This document shows, one piece after another, positions 1 through 7,372 of a DNA stretch of 14,512 bases. The notes beneath the pieces were generated by a model. That model saw nothing but the letters and a program-made list of their open reading frames with translations. It made no database searches and was not told where the DNA came from. Made by a program: the position numbers and the translations under genes. Within the stretch, counting starts at the first letter, position 1. Every line of letters starts with the position of its first letter. The stretch is from CAYRMV01 sp964425255 (GTDB lineage Bacteria; Bacteroidota; Bacteroidia; Flavobacteriales_D; Crocinitomicaceae), in the NCBI GenBank assembly GCA_964425255.1, contig CAYRMV010000087.1, forward strand, positions 1-14,512. The letters run 5' to 3'.

Positions 1-121
1 CTAGGGGTTGAAACGGCATCCTTGTTTTTCAACATCCATCACTCTAATTCAAGTTACACTACAAAACAAGATACAGTGAAAAACCCGCTCGAGTGCCCAA
101 ACAATTATATTTTTTTTCAAA

Positions 122-137
122 ATCGGAATATTCCGAT
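122..137. repeat. Perfect 16-bp palindrome, possible operator
   Basis: The sequence ATCGGAATATTCCGAT reads identically on both strands with no spacer. Two more matching A/T pairs (119-120 with 139-140) lie beyond a single mismatched pair. Perfect dyads of this length between genes are typical of binding sites for dimeric regulators. No regulator gene lies beside it in the window, so the ligand protein is unknown. It is a poor terminator candidate because it has no hairpin loop and no T-run after it on the + strand; on the minus strand the run after it is A-rich rather than T-rich. Confidence 0.45.
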
Positions 138-332
138 ATTACCCTAAAAATTACTACTCACTGATTAACAATCACTTGCAACATATACAGAAGAAATACA
201 ATTTCAATAACATTACAAAACAGCCAAAAATTCCTTTTCTAGTTTTCCAATAAATCAGTAATGTCCATTTAAATCCTTGAATAAACCCAATAATTTCTTC
301 TTTTAAATGTGTGCGATATATAAACAGATTCT

Positions 333-340
333 TATCTTTG
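333..340 (+). promoter_or_regulatory. Bacteroidota -7 promoter box TATCTTTG
   Basis: This is a full match to the Bacteroidota sigma consensus TAnnTTTG, 15 nt before the ATG of the 34-codon gene at 356. It would give a very short leader of about ten bases. I see no clear TTG at the expected -33 position; the nearest resemblance is the TGTGTG at 308-313. A-rich sequence (GAAAAAATAA) between box and start, rather than a Shine-Dalgarno motif, fits translation initiation in this phylum. Confidence 0.5.
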
Positions 341-355
341 GAAAAAATAAGTAAT

Positions 356-460
356 ATGTCATCAAACGATAATTTCTTTGATCAATCAACAGCAGCAGTA
401 GGATTTATCTACACAATCATTGCTTTGGCAATCATTGGCTCAATATTGATTTGGGGCTAA
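356..460 (+). CDS. Small single-span membrane protein, 34 aa
   Basis: The reading frame starts MSSNDNFFDQSTAAVG, a short polar N-terminus containing Asp and Asn. A continuous hydrophobic stretch follows from about residue 15 to 33 (FIYTIIALAIIGSILI then W-G), and the protein ends immediately after it. That is the architecture of a small single-pass inner-membrane protein. The gene has its own context: a consensus -7 box ends 15 nt upstream and a 16-bp hairpin followed by T4 begins 11 nt after the stop. That combination is unlikely for a random frame. I do not recognise the family. Small membrane proteins often act as accessory subunits of respiratory or transport complexes, but nothing here identifies a partner. 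The GH3 gene downstream lies beyond the terminator-like hairpin, so an operon with it is doubtful. Confidence 0.55.
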   Translation: MSSNDNFFDQSTAAVGFIYTIIALAIIGSILIWG

Positions 461-470
461 AAAGCTTTCG

Positions 471-512
471 CACATGAAAGTAGTGAACTCAATCGCTACT
501 TTTGTGTGTTTT
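471..512 (+). terminator. Probable intrinsic terminator after the small gene
   Basis: Bases 471-486 pair with 493-508. The outer arm CACA pairs with TGTG, two G-T wobbles follow, then AAAGTAG pairs with CTACTTT, and the stem continues by T-G, G-C and A-T around the six-base loop ACTCAA. T509-512 follow directly. The stem is 16 pairs long with three wobbles and no bulge. The T-tract is short, so termination may be partial. It would insulate the 34-codon gene from the GH3 gene. The right arm also contains a TAnnTTTG match (497-504), so the same bases could serve a promoter instead. Confidence 0.5.
497..504 (+). promoter_or_regulatory. Candidate -7 box TACTTTTG for the GH3 gene
   Basis: This is an exact TAnnTTTG match 38 nt before the ATG at 543, which would give a leader of roughly 30 nt. 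No TTG lies at the expected -33 distance. The match sits inside the right arm of the hairpin at 471-508, so it may be coincidental. It remains the best promoter candidate for the GH3-led gene group. Confidence 0.35.
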
Positions 513-542
513 ACAAACGCATAACCACACAGCGTATTCAAT

Positions 543-2060
543 ATGCCATTCAATTCTATTTTTGCTTGGGTAATGAAAAAAAGAGTTCATCAAATTGATC
601 TCTTTCGAAAATACCCACATGATGTTCAAAATGAATTGTTTACAAAACTAATAACACAAGGTCAAAAAACCGAATACGGATCCAAATATCAGTTTGATCA
701 GATACACTCTTATACTGATTTTCAGCAAAAAGTACCACTTCAAGATTACGATGGTTTAAAACCCTATATCAATCGAATGATAGACGGTGAAACATCCATT
801 CTTTGGCCCGGTGAAACAAAATGGTTTGCAAAATCTTCCGGTACTACTTCTGATCGAAGCAAGTTTATTCCAGTTACGAAAGAATCTCTCGAAAATTGCC
901 ATTACAAGGGAGGGAAAGATTTGCTCGCTTTATACTATGACAATTTCCCGAATAGAAAATTATACAATGGCAAGCATCTAATTATCGGAGGAAGTGCGCA
1001 AATTAACCCGATTGGTGATGATTCCTATTTGGGTGATTTATCTGCCATCATTGTCAAAAATCTCCCCTGGTGGGTTGAAATTCGACGAACTCCTGCAAAA
1101 GAAATTGCTTTAATGAGTGATTGGAAACCGAAGATTGAAAAAATGGCACTGCAAACGATACAAGAAGATGTATATATTCTTGCTGGCGTGCCTAGTTGGA
1201 CACTCGTTTTAGCTAAAAGAATACTCGAAATTACAGGTAAACAAAACTTAAAAGAAGTTTGGCCAAACCTAGAGTTATTTATGCATGGCGGCGTCAACTT
1301 TGAGCCATACCGAGCTGAATTCGAAAAACTTATCCCTGACAAATCAATGAACTATGTTGAAACATACAATGCTTCAGAAGGTTTTTTTGGAATTCAAGAT
1401 AAAGCAAATTCAGATGAACTTTTACTCATGTTAGATTATGGAATTTTTTATGAATTTATTCCAATGGAACACTATATGGGACTTGAAAGTACATACACCT
1501 TGAATTTAGAACAAATTGAAATTGGAAAAAACTACGCCATGGTCATCTCAACTAATGGAGGTCTTTGGCGATATATTTTAGGTGACACTGTTCAGTTTAC
1601 AAGTAAAAGTCCTTATCGATTTCGAATTACAGGAAGAACAAAAAGTTATATCAATGTTTTTGGTGAAGAATTAATTGTCGATAACACAGAACGTGCAATT
1701 GCAGCAACATGTAAAGAACATAAAGTGAATATCCGCGACTATACTGTTGGACCTATTTTCATGAATAAAGAACAAAAAGGAGCACATCAATGGTTAATCG
1801 AATTTGAAATTGAGCCACAGGATATTGAATCTTTCAGAATAACATTAGACAATAACTTACGTGAAGTAAACTCTGATTATGATGCGAAAAGAGCCAAAGA
1901 TCTTGCTCTAGAAATGCTTCACATTCAAATATTACCACAAGGAACGTTTGATCTTTGGTTAGCAAGTAAAGGTAAACTTGGAGGTCAACACAAAGTTCCA
2001 AGACTATCCAACAACCGTACAATTTTGGATCAAATTTTGCGTATATTAGATGCACAATAA
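543..2060 (+). CDS. GH3-family (auxin-responsive-promoter-type) acyl-acid amido synthetase-like protein, 505 aa
   Basis: This is a cytoplasmic adenylate-forming enzyme of the GH3 superfamily. Plant relatives activate a carboxylic acid with ATP and join it to an amino acid; the substrate of the bacterial members is not known. The family's nucleotide-binding motifs are visible: SSGTTSDRSK at residues 98-107 (ATP-phosphate loop), YNASEG at 275-280, and YILGD at 344-348. A C-terminal GGQHKVPR at 480-487 carries a lysine in the position of the mobile catalytic domain. The length is normal for bacterial GH3 proteins and no key motif is missing. No Shine-Dalgarno sequence precedes the ATG, which is usual here, and the N-terminus aligns with family expectations. 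The next gene starts only 6 nt after the stop, so the two are probably co-transcribed. Family assignment is firm; the reaction is inferred. Confidence 0.88.
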   Translation: MPFNSIFAWVMKKRVHQIDLFRKYPHDVQNELFTKLITQGQKTEYGSKYQFDQIHSYTDFQQKVPLQDYDGLKPYINRMIDGETSILWPGETKWFAKSSGTTSDRSKFIPVTKESLENCHYKGGKDLLALYYDNFPNRKLYNGKHLIIGGSAQINPIGDDSYLGDLSAIIVKNLPWWVEIRRTPAKEIALMSDWKPKIEKMALQTIQEDVYILAGVPSWTLVLAKRILEITGKQNLKEVWPNLELFMHGGVNFEPYRAEFEKLIPDKSMNYVETYNASEGFFGIQDKANSDELLLMLDYGIFYEFIPMEHYMGLESTYTLNLEQIEIGKNYAMVISTNGGLWRYILGDTVQFTSKSPYRFRITGRTKSYINVFGEELIVDNTERAIAATCKEHKVNIRDYTVGPIFMNKEQKGAHQWLIEFEIEPQDIESFRITLDNNLREVNSDYDAKRAKDLALEMLHIQILPQGTFDLWLASKGKLGGQHKVPRLSNNRTILDQILRILDAQ

Positions 2061-2066
2061 TATTCG

Positions 2067-2900
2067 ATGAAACGGTTACTATTTTTCATTTTTCATTTAT
2101 TCTTTCTTTTTCATGCTATTTCGCAAAGCGATAGTAACCTGGTTGTTAATTGGAATGAAGGAATTAAATTAAAAATTGACCCGAATTCATCTTGGGATGT
2201 AAACACGCTCAAACATATAATTATCAGCAACAACGACCGGATTTACAAATATGATACTACAGGAAAACTAATATTTCAAGCAAGTACTAAATCGCTTGGG
2301 AAAATAGCACAGATTGATGCCAGAAACCCAATGAAAACAATGGTCTTCTCTCAACAACAACAATTGATTTCCTACTTAGATAATACATTGACAACACAGC
2401 AAGCTGAAATTGAATTAATGAATCTGGATGTCAGTTTTGGAACGGTTGTTTGTACTTCGAATCAACCAGATAAATTTTGGGTTTATGATCAAGATAATAG
2501 TAAATTACTTTTACTAGGAACACAAAAACAATTGCAAAATCAAACAATTGAAAATATCAATGGACTTTTAGGTATTAACCAATTTGATCAAATACAAGAA
2601 ATAAACGAATACCTTTTTTGTGCTGATTATACACACGGAGTTTATCAATTTGATAGTTATGGAACGCTTATAGATCGCTGGGAAATGAATTCTTTTCAAT
2701 ATTTTGAAATTGTGAATGATCATTTATACATCTTGAAAAATAATACATTCCTTGTTATCAATTTAAAAAATTCCAGTACAACTGAAATTAAAATAAACAC
2801 ACAAGAAACTATTCATGACTTTCGAATACGCAATACTACTTTTTATTTTAGATTAAAAGAAAATATTTGGATTACGAATGTTGATTTAAGTAAAAATTGA
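2067..2900 (+). CDS. Secreted protein of unknown function, possibly beta-propeller, 277 aa
   Basis: The N-terminus is a clear Sec signal peptide: MKRL, a run of Phe/Leu/Ile, then AIS followed by Gln at residue 20, the likely cleavage site. The mature part is built of short hydrophobic beta-strand-like stretches, with recurring phrases such as IYKYDTTGKL (near 57-66), a FWVYDQDNSKLLLL stretch near residue 140, and GVYQFDSYGTL (near 190). These look like blades of a beta-propeller. I see no catalytic motif, lipobox or C-terminal T9SS sorting domain. The mature protein is probably periplasmic or outer-membrane associated. It starts 6 nt after the GH3 stop and ends 50 nt before the kinase gene, so the three may form one transcription unit. 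I recognise the general look of such proteins in Flavobacteriia but cannot name a function. Confidence 0.7.
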   Translation: MKRLLFFIFHLFFLFHAISQSDSNLVVNWNEGIKLKIDPNSSWDVNTLKHIIISNNDRIYKYDTTGKLIFQASTKSLGKIAQIDARNPMKTMVFSQQQQLISYLDNTLTTQQAEIELMNLDVSFGTVVCTSNQPDKFWVYDQDNSKLLLLGTQKQLQNQTIENINGLLGINQFDQIQEINEYLFCADYTHGVYQFDSYGTLIDRWEMNSFQYFEIVNDHLYILKNNTFLVINLKNSSTTEIKINTQETIHDFRIRNTTFYFRLKENIWITNVDLSKN

Positions 2901-2930
2901 ATACATATTGCCTGATAATTTGTATTTTAG
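2897..2930 (+). promoter_or_regulatory. Weak candidate promoter for the deoxynucleoside kinase
   Basis: TATTTTAG at 2923-2930 matches seven of the eight positions of TAnnTTTG, and a TTG at 2897-2899 lies 23 nt upstream, at the long end of accepted spacing. It would start transcription about 15 nt before the ATG at 2951. The match is imperfect and read-through from the upstream genes is equally possible. Confidence 0.25.
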
Positions 2931-2950
2931 TCATCCAAAAAAATTGAATC

Positions 2951-3565
2951 ATGCATATAGCTGTCGCTGGAAATATTGGAGCAGGAAAAACTACGCTAAC
3001 TAAATTATTAGCAAAACATTACGGCTGGGAAACACATTTCGAAGATGTAGAACAAAATCCCTACCTGAACGATTTCTATGAAGACATGCAACGCTGGTCG
3101 TTCAACCTTCAAATTTATTATTTGAATAGCCGTTTCACGCAAATTCAAGAAATCAAGCAAACGGATAAAATGGTGATTCAAGATCGTACAATCTATGAAG
3201 ATGCTTTCATCTTTGCTCCGAATTTACATTCTATGGGCTTGATGACAACACGTGATTTTGAAAATTATTTTTCATTATTTAATTTGATCGAATCGTTTGT
3301 TTCTGCACCTGACCTATTAATTTATTTACGTGCTAGTGTGCCAACTTTGGTTAGACAAATCCAATTGAGAGGAAGAGAATACGAAGAAAGTATCCGTTTA
3401 GATTATTTAAAGCGACTGAACGAACGTTATGAAGCTTGGATCTCCACGTATGACAAAGGTAAATTATTAATCATTGATATAGATAACAATCGATTCCCAG
3501 AATCTCAAGAAGATCTCGGACAAATCATCAATGCAATCGATGGTGAAATCAATGGATTATTCTAA
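2951..3565 (+). CDS. Deoxynucleoside kinase, 204 aa
   Basis: This is a cytosolic nucleotide-salvage enzyme that phosphorylates deoxynucleosides at the 5' position using a nucleoside triphosphate. The protein opens directly with the Walker A loop GNIGAGKTT at residues 7-15. An acidic EDVEQNPYL segment at 31-39 corresponds to the EPV-type motif that carries the catalytic glutamate, DRTIYED at 78-84 corresponds to the family's (D/E)RS motif, and the arginine-rich lid RGREYEES is at 140-147. The length of about 200 residues is normal. Whether the preferred base is adenine, guanine, cytosine or thymine cannot be read from these motifs. The gene ends 28 nt before a strong bidirectional terminator and is the last of the + strand group. 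Confidence 0.9.
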   Translation: MHIAVAGNIGAGKTTLTKLLAKHYGWETHFEDVEQNPYLNDFYEDMQRWSFNLQIYYLNSRFTQIQEIKQTDKMVIQDRTIYEDAFIFAPNLHSMGLMTTRDFENYFSLFNLIESFVSAPDLLIYLRASVPTLVRQIQLRGREYEESIRLDYLKRLNERYEAWISTYDKGKLLIIDIDNNRFPESQEDLGQIINAIDGEINGLF

Positions 3566-3593
3566 AATTGAAACTGAATAAAAAGTTTAAAAC

Positions 3594-3626
3594 AAAAAAA
3601 ACCGAGACATTCATCTCGGTTTTTTT
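3594..3626. terminator. Bidirectional intrinsic terminator between the kinase gene and gldN
   Basis: ACCGAGA (3601-3607) pairs perfectly with TCTCGGT (3614-3620) around the loop CATTCA. The stem is flanked by A7 on the left (3594-3600) and T6 on the right (3621-3626), which extend the pairing. Read on either strand it is a GC-core hairpin followed by a U-tract. It lies between two convergent genes (stops at 3565 and 3643), so it can end both transcripts. Confidence 0.93.
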
Positions 3627-3642
3627 ATGCTTTATAAAGTAA

Positions 3643-4647
3643 TCAGAAATGCCAAACATCGTGTTCAAGAGTTCTAATTTCTTCAGTAATTTTTTGTGAC
3701 TCCATCAAAGCATCTACACCTGCACGGTAAGATTCAATTTTACGATCAAATGTATTCGATTCTTTGTAGATTGTACTACTAAATTGTCTTTTCCAAAACA
3801 AATCATCGAAACTCATCCATTGAGCATCATTCTTTGGATTGTAAACAAAATAGTTATTAAATACAAAACGACAGTGTGGGAAATACAACCAGAATAACTC
3901 TCTCAAACCTTCAATTTGATTTTGATCATTCATCTTGTAAACTACCGGACAAATACCTAGGATTCGAACATCCAAAACCGATCTTTCTTTATCAAAGAAC
4001 CAATCTTCCTTAACACGATATTGAACAACATGCTCTGATTTGAACCATACTGTATCTCGTGGTGGATATACTACTTCATAAGTGATACCATCTGGCATCA
4101 AACGAATTGAATCTCCTGTTCCATCATAATTAGATAATGCAGTTGTACTTTGAGGTCCCAATGTACCTAACAAACGGAAAGCTTTATCACGGAATATTTC
4201 ATCTGTGTAATAATTTTTTCCTGGTGCTGGATAAATAGGATACTTAAACTGATCTCCATCAAATGTTCCGAGTGCATACGGATTTTCAGGGTCAAACATC
4301 GTTAAGTCTCCTTGCAATACGTGATTTCGGATAACTGTCCACAATGACCATCTAGATGCATTTTTTACCCATTCACCACTTCCAGAGAAATCATCAAAAG
4401 GTAAATACATCGTGTGGTTCATTTTTTCACGCATGTCAATTGCACGCCAAACACGCTTACTCCAAATCACATCCGCTTCACGAACAAATTCATACGGAAT
4501 CAAACGCTTCGTTGGAATATTTTCTTGAATGTAAACCCCATCTACAATACCTTCAGAAGGAACGTTGATTGGACCACCATTCACCTGTGCAACTGCTAAA
4601 CTTGCAGTTGAAGCGGCAAAAAAGAAACTTAAAACCAGTCTTTTCAT
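3643..4647 (-). CDS. Type IX secretion/gliding protein GldN (PorN), 334 aa
   Basis: GldN/PorN is a periplasmic component that joins the lipoprotein GldK/PorK in the ring under the outer membrane; it is needed for T9SS secretion and gliding. I chose the start at 4647 because it gives a textbook signal peptide (MKRLVLSFFFAASTASLAVA then Gln at 21); an in-frame ATG at 4668 would only add a polar extension. The family signature near residues 38-80 is clear: DGVYIQENIPTKRLIPYEF, READVIWSKRVWR and IDMREKMNHTMYLP. The length is normal. It is the last gene of the gld cluster, 70 nt after gldM, and ends against the terminator at 3594-3626. The gap before it contains a hairpin (4666-4692). Confidence 0.95.
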   Translation of the reverse strand: MKRLVLSFFFAASTASLAVAQVNGGPINVPSEGIVDGVYIQENIPTKRLIPYEFVREADVIWSKRVWRAIDMREKMNHTMYLPFDDFSGSGEWVKNASRWSLWTVIRNHVLQGDLTMFDPENPYALGTFDGDQFKYPIYPAPGKNYYTDEIFRDKAFRLLGTLGPQSTTALSNYDGTGDSIRLMPDGITYEVVYPPRDTVWFKSEHVVQYRVKEDWFFDKERSVLDVRILGICPVVYKMNDQNQIEGLRELFWLYFPHCRFVFNNYFVYNPKNDAQWMSFDDLFWKRQFSSTIYKESNTFDRKIESYRAGVDALMESQKITEEIRTLEHDVWHF

Positions 4648-4665
4648 AATTTTACTTTTTATAAA

Positions 4666-4692
4666 CAAAGAGCCTTTAAGTAAGACTCTTTG
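4666..4692 (-). other. Intercistronic hairpin between gldM and gldN
   Basis: CAAAGAG (4666-4672) and CTCTTTG (4686-4692) are perfect inverted repeats. The stem continues after one mismatch with CTT/AAG (4674-4676 with 4682-4684), leaving the loop TAAGT. In the minus-strand transcript it lies 18 nt before the gldN start and is followed by UUUAUAAAAAG, too weak a U-tract for a strong terminator. Partial attenuation, RNA processing or 3'-end protection of the upstream message are possible. Pairing is seen; function is inferred. Confidence 0.45.
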
Positions 4693-4717
4693 CTATAACG
4701 ATATTTTATCTTTTTGG

Positions 4718-6445
4718 TTACAATTTAACTGCGACAGCTCCTGTACGCAACAAATTATCTGGACCTTTGTATTTAACAATAAAGCTTGCAGTTGAACCAG
4801 GACGCGCTTGCTTTAACAATGCTTGAGCTGCACCATCCAATGTATTTCCAGATCCTTTTGCAGAACGTCCCATAAATTCAAGTTCCCAACTTAAAACAGA
4901 GAAAGTTACATTTAAAGGAATTTCTGGTGGATACTTTGCAAACAATCTTGTTTCAACTTTACTTCCTTGCATACCATTCGATGCATTACCGAAGAATACC
5001 TGCGCTGGAGGTAAGTTTGAAATACGGAATGTGTAAGTTCCCAAAGAAACCGTTTTGTTTGTCACTGTGTTTTTACCAGAAACTGTAATTGAACATGTCT
5101 TTCCTGCTCCAGGACTACCAATATATTGACTTCCTGATTTAGATAATGAAACACCATTACCAGTTAACACTGTTTGATCATAACCAGATGCTACACCTTC
5201 AATTTTGTTTGCATAACCACGGTATAATACATTCATTTCAGGTAAAGCAACTGTTCCTTGTGGTTTCATGATTTTAATCGTGTGTGTCCACTTTTCTGTT
5301 TTCTTTACACCTGATTTGTTTTTGATTGAAACAGTACCATTTAATACCATTTCTGCTCCACCAGCAACTTTTGTTTTCAATGTTCCCTGACCTCCTTCGA
5401 TTGTGATGCTACCTGGGCCAGTCACTTCTGGTTGGTTATCTGAATCGAATGCAGCCATCATCACTTTCAACTCAACTTCATCACCTGTGTTTGCAATTGC
5501 AGGTCCGTAAGCCAAAGGCATGATTTTGTTGAATGAATACTCACCTGTAGTAACTTTTGATTTCAAGTGTGCCAAAGCCATTGCACGTGCAGACAAAATA
5601 TCTTGTTGCATAGATGACAAAGAAGCGACTGCTGCTACCAAAGGAGAGTGGTCAAAAGTAGCACCAATCCAATGAACTCCTTCCATTTCGTGAACTTTCA
5701 TTCTTTCAGGCTTTGTCAAATTGATGTATATGTCTTGTAATACTTGACCGTCTTCTTTCAAATCTGCTTTGCTTGATTCGATTTCCTTTTTAACCTTAGC
5801 AACCAATTCTGCATTTTTCTTGAAATCGTTAATTGCTTTTGGCTTAATAGAAAACTTGTCGTAAGTACCTACAATAGAAACTAGCTCTGAACGATATTTA
5901 ATAAAATCATCCCACAATTTTTTACCTGAACCTGTTGGATTCTTAATATCCTCTCCAATGATTTCATGCATCGGAACATCATATTGATCTTTAGCTTGAA
6001 CAGCCATCAAATTCATACGAGTAGGAAGACATGGATTATTTTGATCATATTTCTTCCAAATGATAGTTTCTTCGTCGTTGTCTTTAACTACATCAACAAC
6101 TTCTCCACTTTTTTTCAAAATTTCAAGCTTGATTTTATCAATTTGATCAATCATCACAGAAGTAATTTTATTTACCTGATCCATTTGACCTTGAATTTTA
6201 GCAAGCTTTTCTAATTTCAATTTGTTCTCAGCTGTTTTAGGTGTAGTTTTTATTTCAGAATTTACATCATCATAAAAACCATTACCTCTGTCAAATTGAG
6301 CTATGTTCGCTTTTTGTGTATTTTCCTCGATGGCAACGAAAGCATCAAGGATTGATTTAGATACGTTTAGAGCCAAAAGTGCGGTGAGTACTAAGTACAT
6401 CATACCAATCATCTTTTGTCTCGGGGTTTCTTTACCTCCTGCCAT
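4718..6445 (-). CDS. T9SS/gliding motor protein GldM (PorM), 575 aa
   Basis: GldM is the motor rod: a single inner-membrane helix that pairs with GldL, followed by a long periplasmic part that reaches the GldK/GldN ring and transmits torque or conformational energy from the proton gradient. The N-terminus MAGGKETPRQKMIGMMYLV is diagnostic, with the membrane helix at about residues 12-29 (MIGMMYLVLTALLALNVS). A mostly helical segment rich in Lys, Glu and Asp follows to roughly residue 250. After that come beta-rich Ig-like segments with many Gly, Thr and Val residues to the C-terminus, matching the known four-domain periplasmic architecture. It is somewhat longer than the Flavobacterium and Porphyromonas proteins, which I recall at about 510-520 residues. 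It starts 49 nt after the gldL stop. Confidence 0.96.
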   Translation of the reverse strand: MAGGKETPRQKMIGMMYLVLTALLALNVSKSILDAFVAIEENTQKANIAQFDRGNGFYDDVNSEIKTTPKTAENKLKLEKLAKIQGQMDQVNKITSVMIDQIDKIKLEILKKSGEVVDVVKDNDEETIIWKKYDQNNPCLPTRMNLMAVQAKDQYDVPMHEIIGEDIKNPTGSGKKLWDDFIKYRSELVSIVGTYDKFSIKPKAINDFKKNAELVAKVKKEIESSKADLKEDGQVLQDIYINLTKPERMKVHEMEGVHWIGATFDHSPLVAAVASLSSMQQDILSARAMALAHLKSKVTTGEYSFNKIMPLAYGPAIANTGDEVELKVMMAAFDSDNQPEVTGPGSITIEGGQGTLKTKVAGGAEMVLNGTVSIKNKSGVKKTEKWTHTIKIMKPQGTVALPEMNVLYRGYANKIEGVASGYDQTVLTGNGVSLSKSGSQYIGSPGAGKTCSITVSGKNTVTNKTVSLGTYTFRISNLPPAQVFFGNASNGMQGSKVETRLFAKYPPEIPLNVTFSVLSWELEFMGRSAKGSGNTLDGAAQALLKQARPGSTASFIVKYKGPDNLLRTGAVAVKL

Positions 6446-6494
6446 GACTAATTAATTATTTTAAAGTTTTTGAATAATTTTAAATACGTTCAGA

Positions 6495-7319
6495 TTAACC
6501 TCTCGTAATAGTCATCGCTTTCAACATGTTACCATAAACATTGTTCAAATCAGTTAAGTTTTGAGACAACATAGCCATGTTTTCTTTGTAACGTTTTGTG
6601 TCTTCCGCAGAATCAGAAAGATTTTGCATCATTTCTGTTACTTGTGCTTGGAATTTCTCTGTTGCTTCTAAGTGAGAAGAAGAACCTTTCAATTGCAATT
6701 CGTAAACATTGTTCAACGCTGCCAAGTTTTTAGAAACTTTTTGCATTTGTTCACCAAATGATTCCCCTTCTTGTGTTGTTGAAGTCATTCCTGAAATAGA
6801 TACAGATGCTCTTTCATAAGCCTCAGACAAAGAAGATACACGCTCAGATGCTGCTTGCAAGCTAGAAACATACGAATCAGTTGCAGCTGCAGCAGAAGTT
6901 ACTCCTTTCAATTGTGCAGCGTTATCACCTAAAGCACGCATTCCGTCTCCTAAACGCTCAATCAACTTGCTGTCAATTTTTGCTTCTTCCAACATTTTGT
7001 CTAAGTGTTCTGTAACTCCAGTTCCACCTCCACCTCCGTGGCGACTTCCCTTAGAAGATGGTAACGCAGCATGATCTAGCTCTTCACTGTGACCTAATCC
7101 CAACTCTGGATATACCAATTCCCAATTTGGATCTTCGTGAATTGGTTCAAATGCTGAGAAGATAAAAATCAATGCCTCTGTACTTAGACCGATTACAAGC
7201 ATCGGACCTGCAAAAGGCCAGTGCATGATTTTAAATAGCGCTCCAACGATTACGACTGCCGCACCGAAACCGTAGAGTTTCGCCATAAACTTTTTCCATC
7301 CTTTACTTCCTGGTTTCAT
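6495..7319 (-). CDS. T9SS/gliding motor protein GldL (PorL), 274 aa
   Basis: GldL is the inner-membrane stator that, with GldM, converts proton flow into mechanical work for secretion and gliding. Two membrane helices lie near the N-terminus (about residues 15-31 and 38-57), separated by KIMHWPFAGP at 30-39. Glutamates E48 and E58, in and at the end of the second helix, correspond to the conserved acidic residues implicated in proton coupling. After the membrane part comes a low-complexity linker (RHGGGGGTG, about residues 92-100) and then a long Ala/Ser/Glu/Leu-rich cytoplasmic region likely to be coiled coil. AAGGA at 7325-7329 lies 5 nt before the ATG. The gene follows gldK by 53 nt and precedes gldM by 49 nt. 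Confidence 0.96.
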   Translation of the reverse strand: MKPGSKGWKKFMAKLYGFGAAVVIVGALFKIMHWPFAGPMLVIGLSTEALIFIFSAFEPIHEDPNWELVYPELGLGHSEELDHAALPSSKGSRHGGGGGTGVTEHLDKMLEEAKIDSKLIERLGDGMRALGDNAAQLKGVTSAAAATDSYVSSLQAASERVSSLSEAYERASVSISGMTSTTQEGESFGEQMQKVSKNLAALNNVYELQLKGSSSHLEATEKFQAQVTEMMQNLSDSAEDTKRYKENMAMLSQNLTDLNNVYGNMLKAMTITRG

Positions 7320-7372
7320 AGTTTTCCTTGTTTTTTGGTTTTTAATAATTGTTTTGATTTGTTTGTTTATTC

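Larger units (their letters stand above)
1..355. other. Non-coding region left of the small membrane-protein gene
   Basis: I see no convincing gene in these 355 bases. The first + frame is open from the left edge to a stop at 145-147, but its translation looks like no protein I know, and stops are dense in the other frames. A minus-strand frame starting with ATG at 35 is open to the left edge (MLKNKDAVSTP...), so a leftward gene could begin here, but eleven codons cannot establish it. Other contents are a 7-bp inverted repeat (GTTGAAA at 7-13, TTTCAAC at 27-33), a T-run at 111-118, a perfect palindrome at 122-137 and a promoter box at 333-340. The region probably holds the control sequences of the small gene at 356 and perhaps of a leftward gene. 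Confidence 0.5.

Noticed and set aside
7..33. GTTGAAA/TTTCAAC inverted repeat, considered as a CRISPR repeat end or tRNA arm
   Set aside because: No second copy of the sequence exists in the window, so there is no array, and no cloverleaf can be built around it.
1..35. Minus-strand start MLKNKDAVSTP... running off the left edge
   Set aside because: It is plausible as the start of a leftward gene, but eleven codons without a promoter box or ribosome-binding motif are not enough to call a CDS.
1..147. Open + strand frame from the left edge to a stop at 145
   Set aside because: It has no recognisable protein pattern, and a frame of under 50 codons at an edge is expected by chance in AT-rich DNA. 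It could only be judged with the sequence to the left.
6446..6494. AATTATT/AATAATT inverted repeat between gldL and gldM
   Set aside because: It is composed only of A and T in an AT-rich spacer, so the match is expected by chance and the stem would be unstable.
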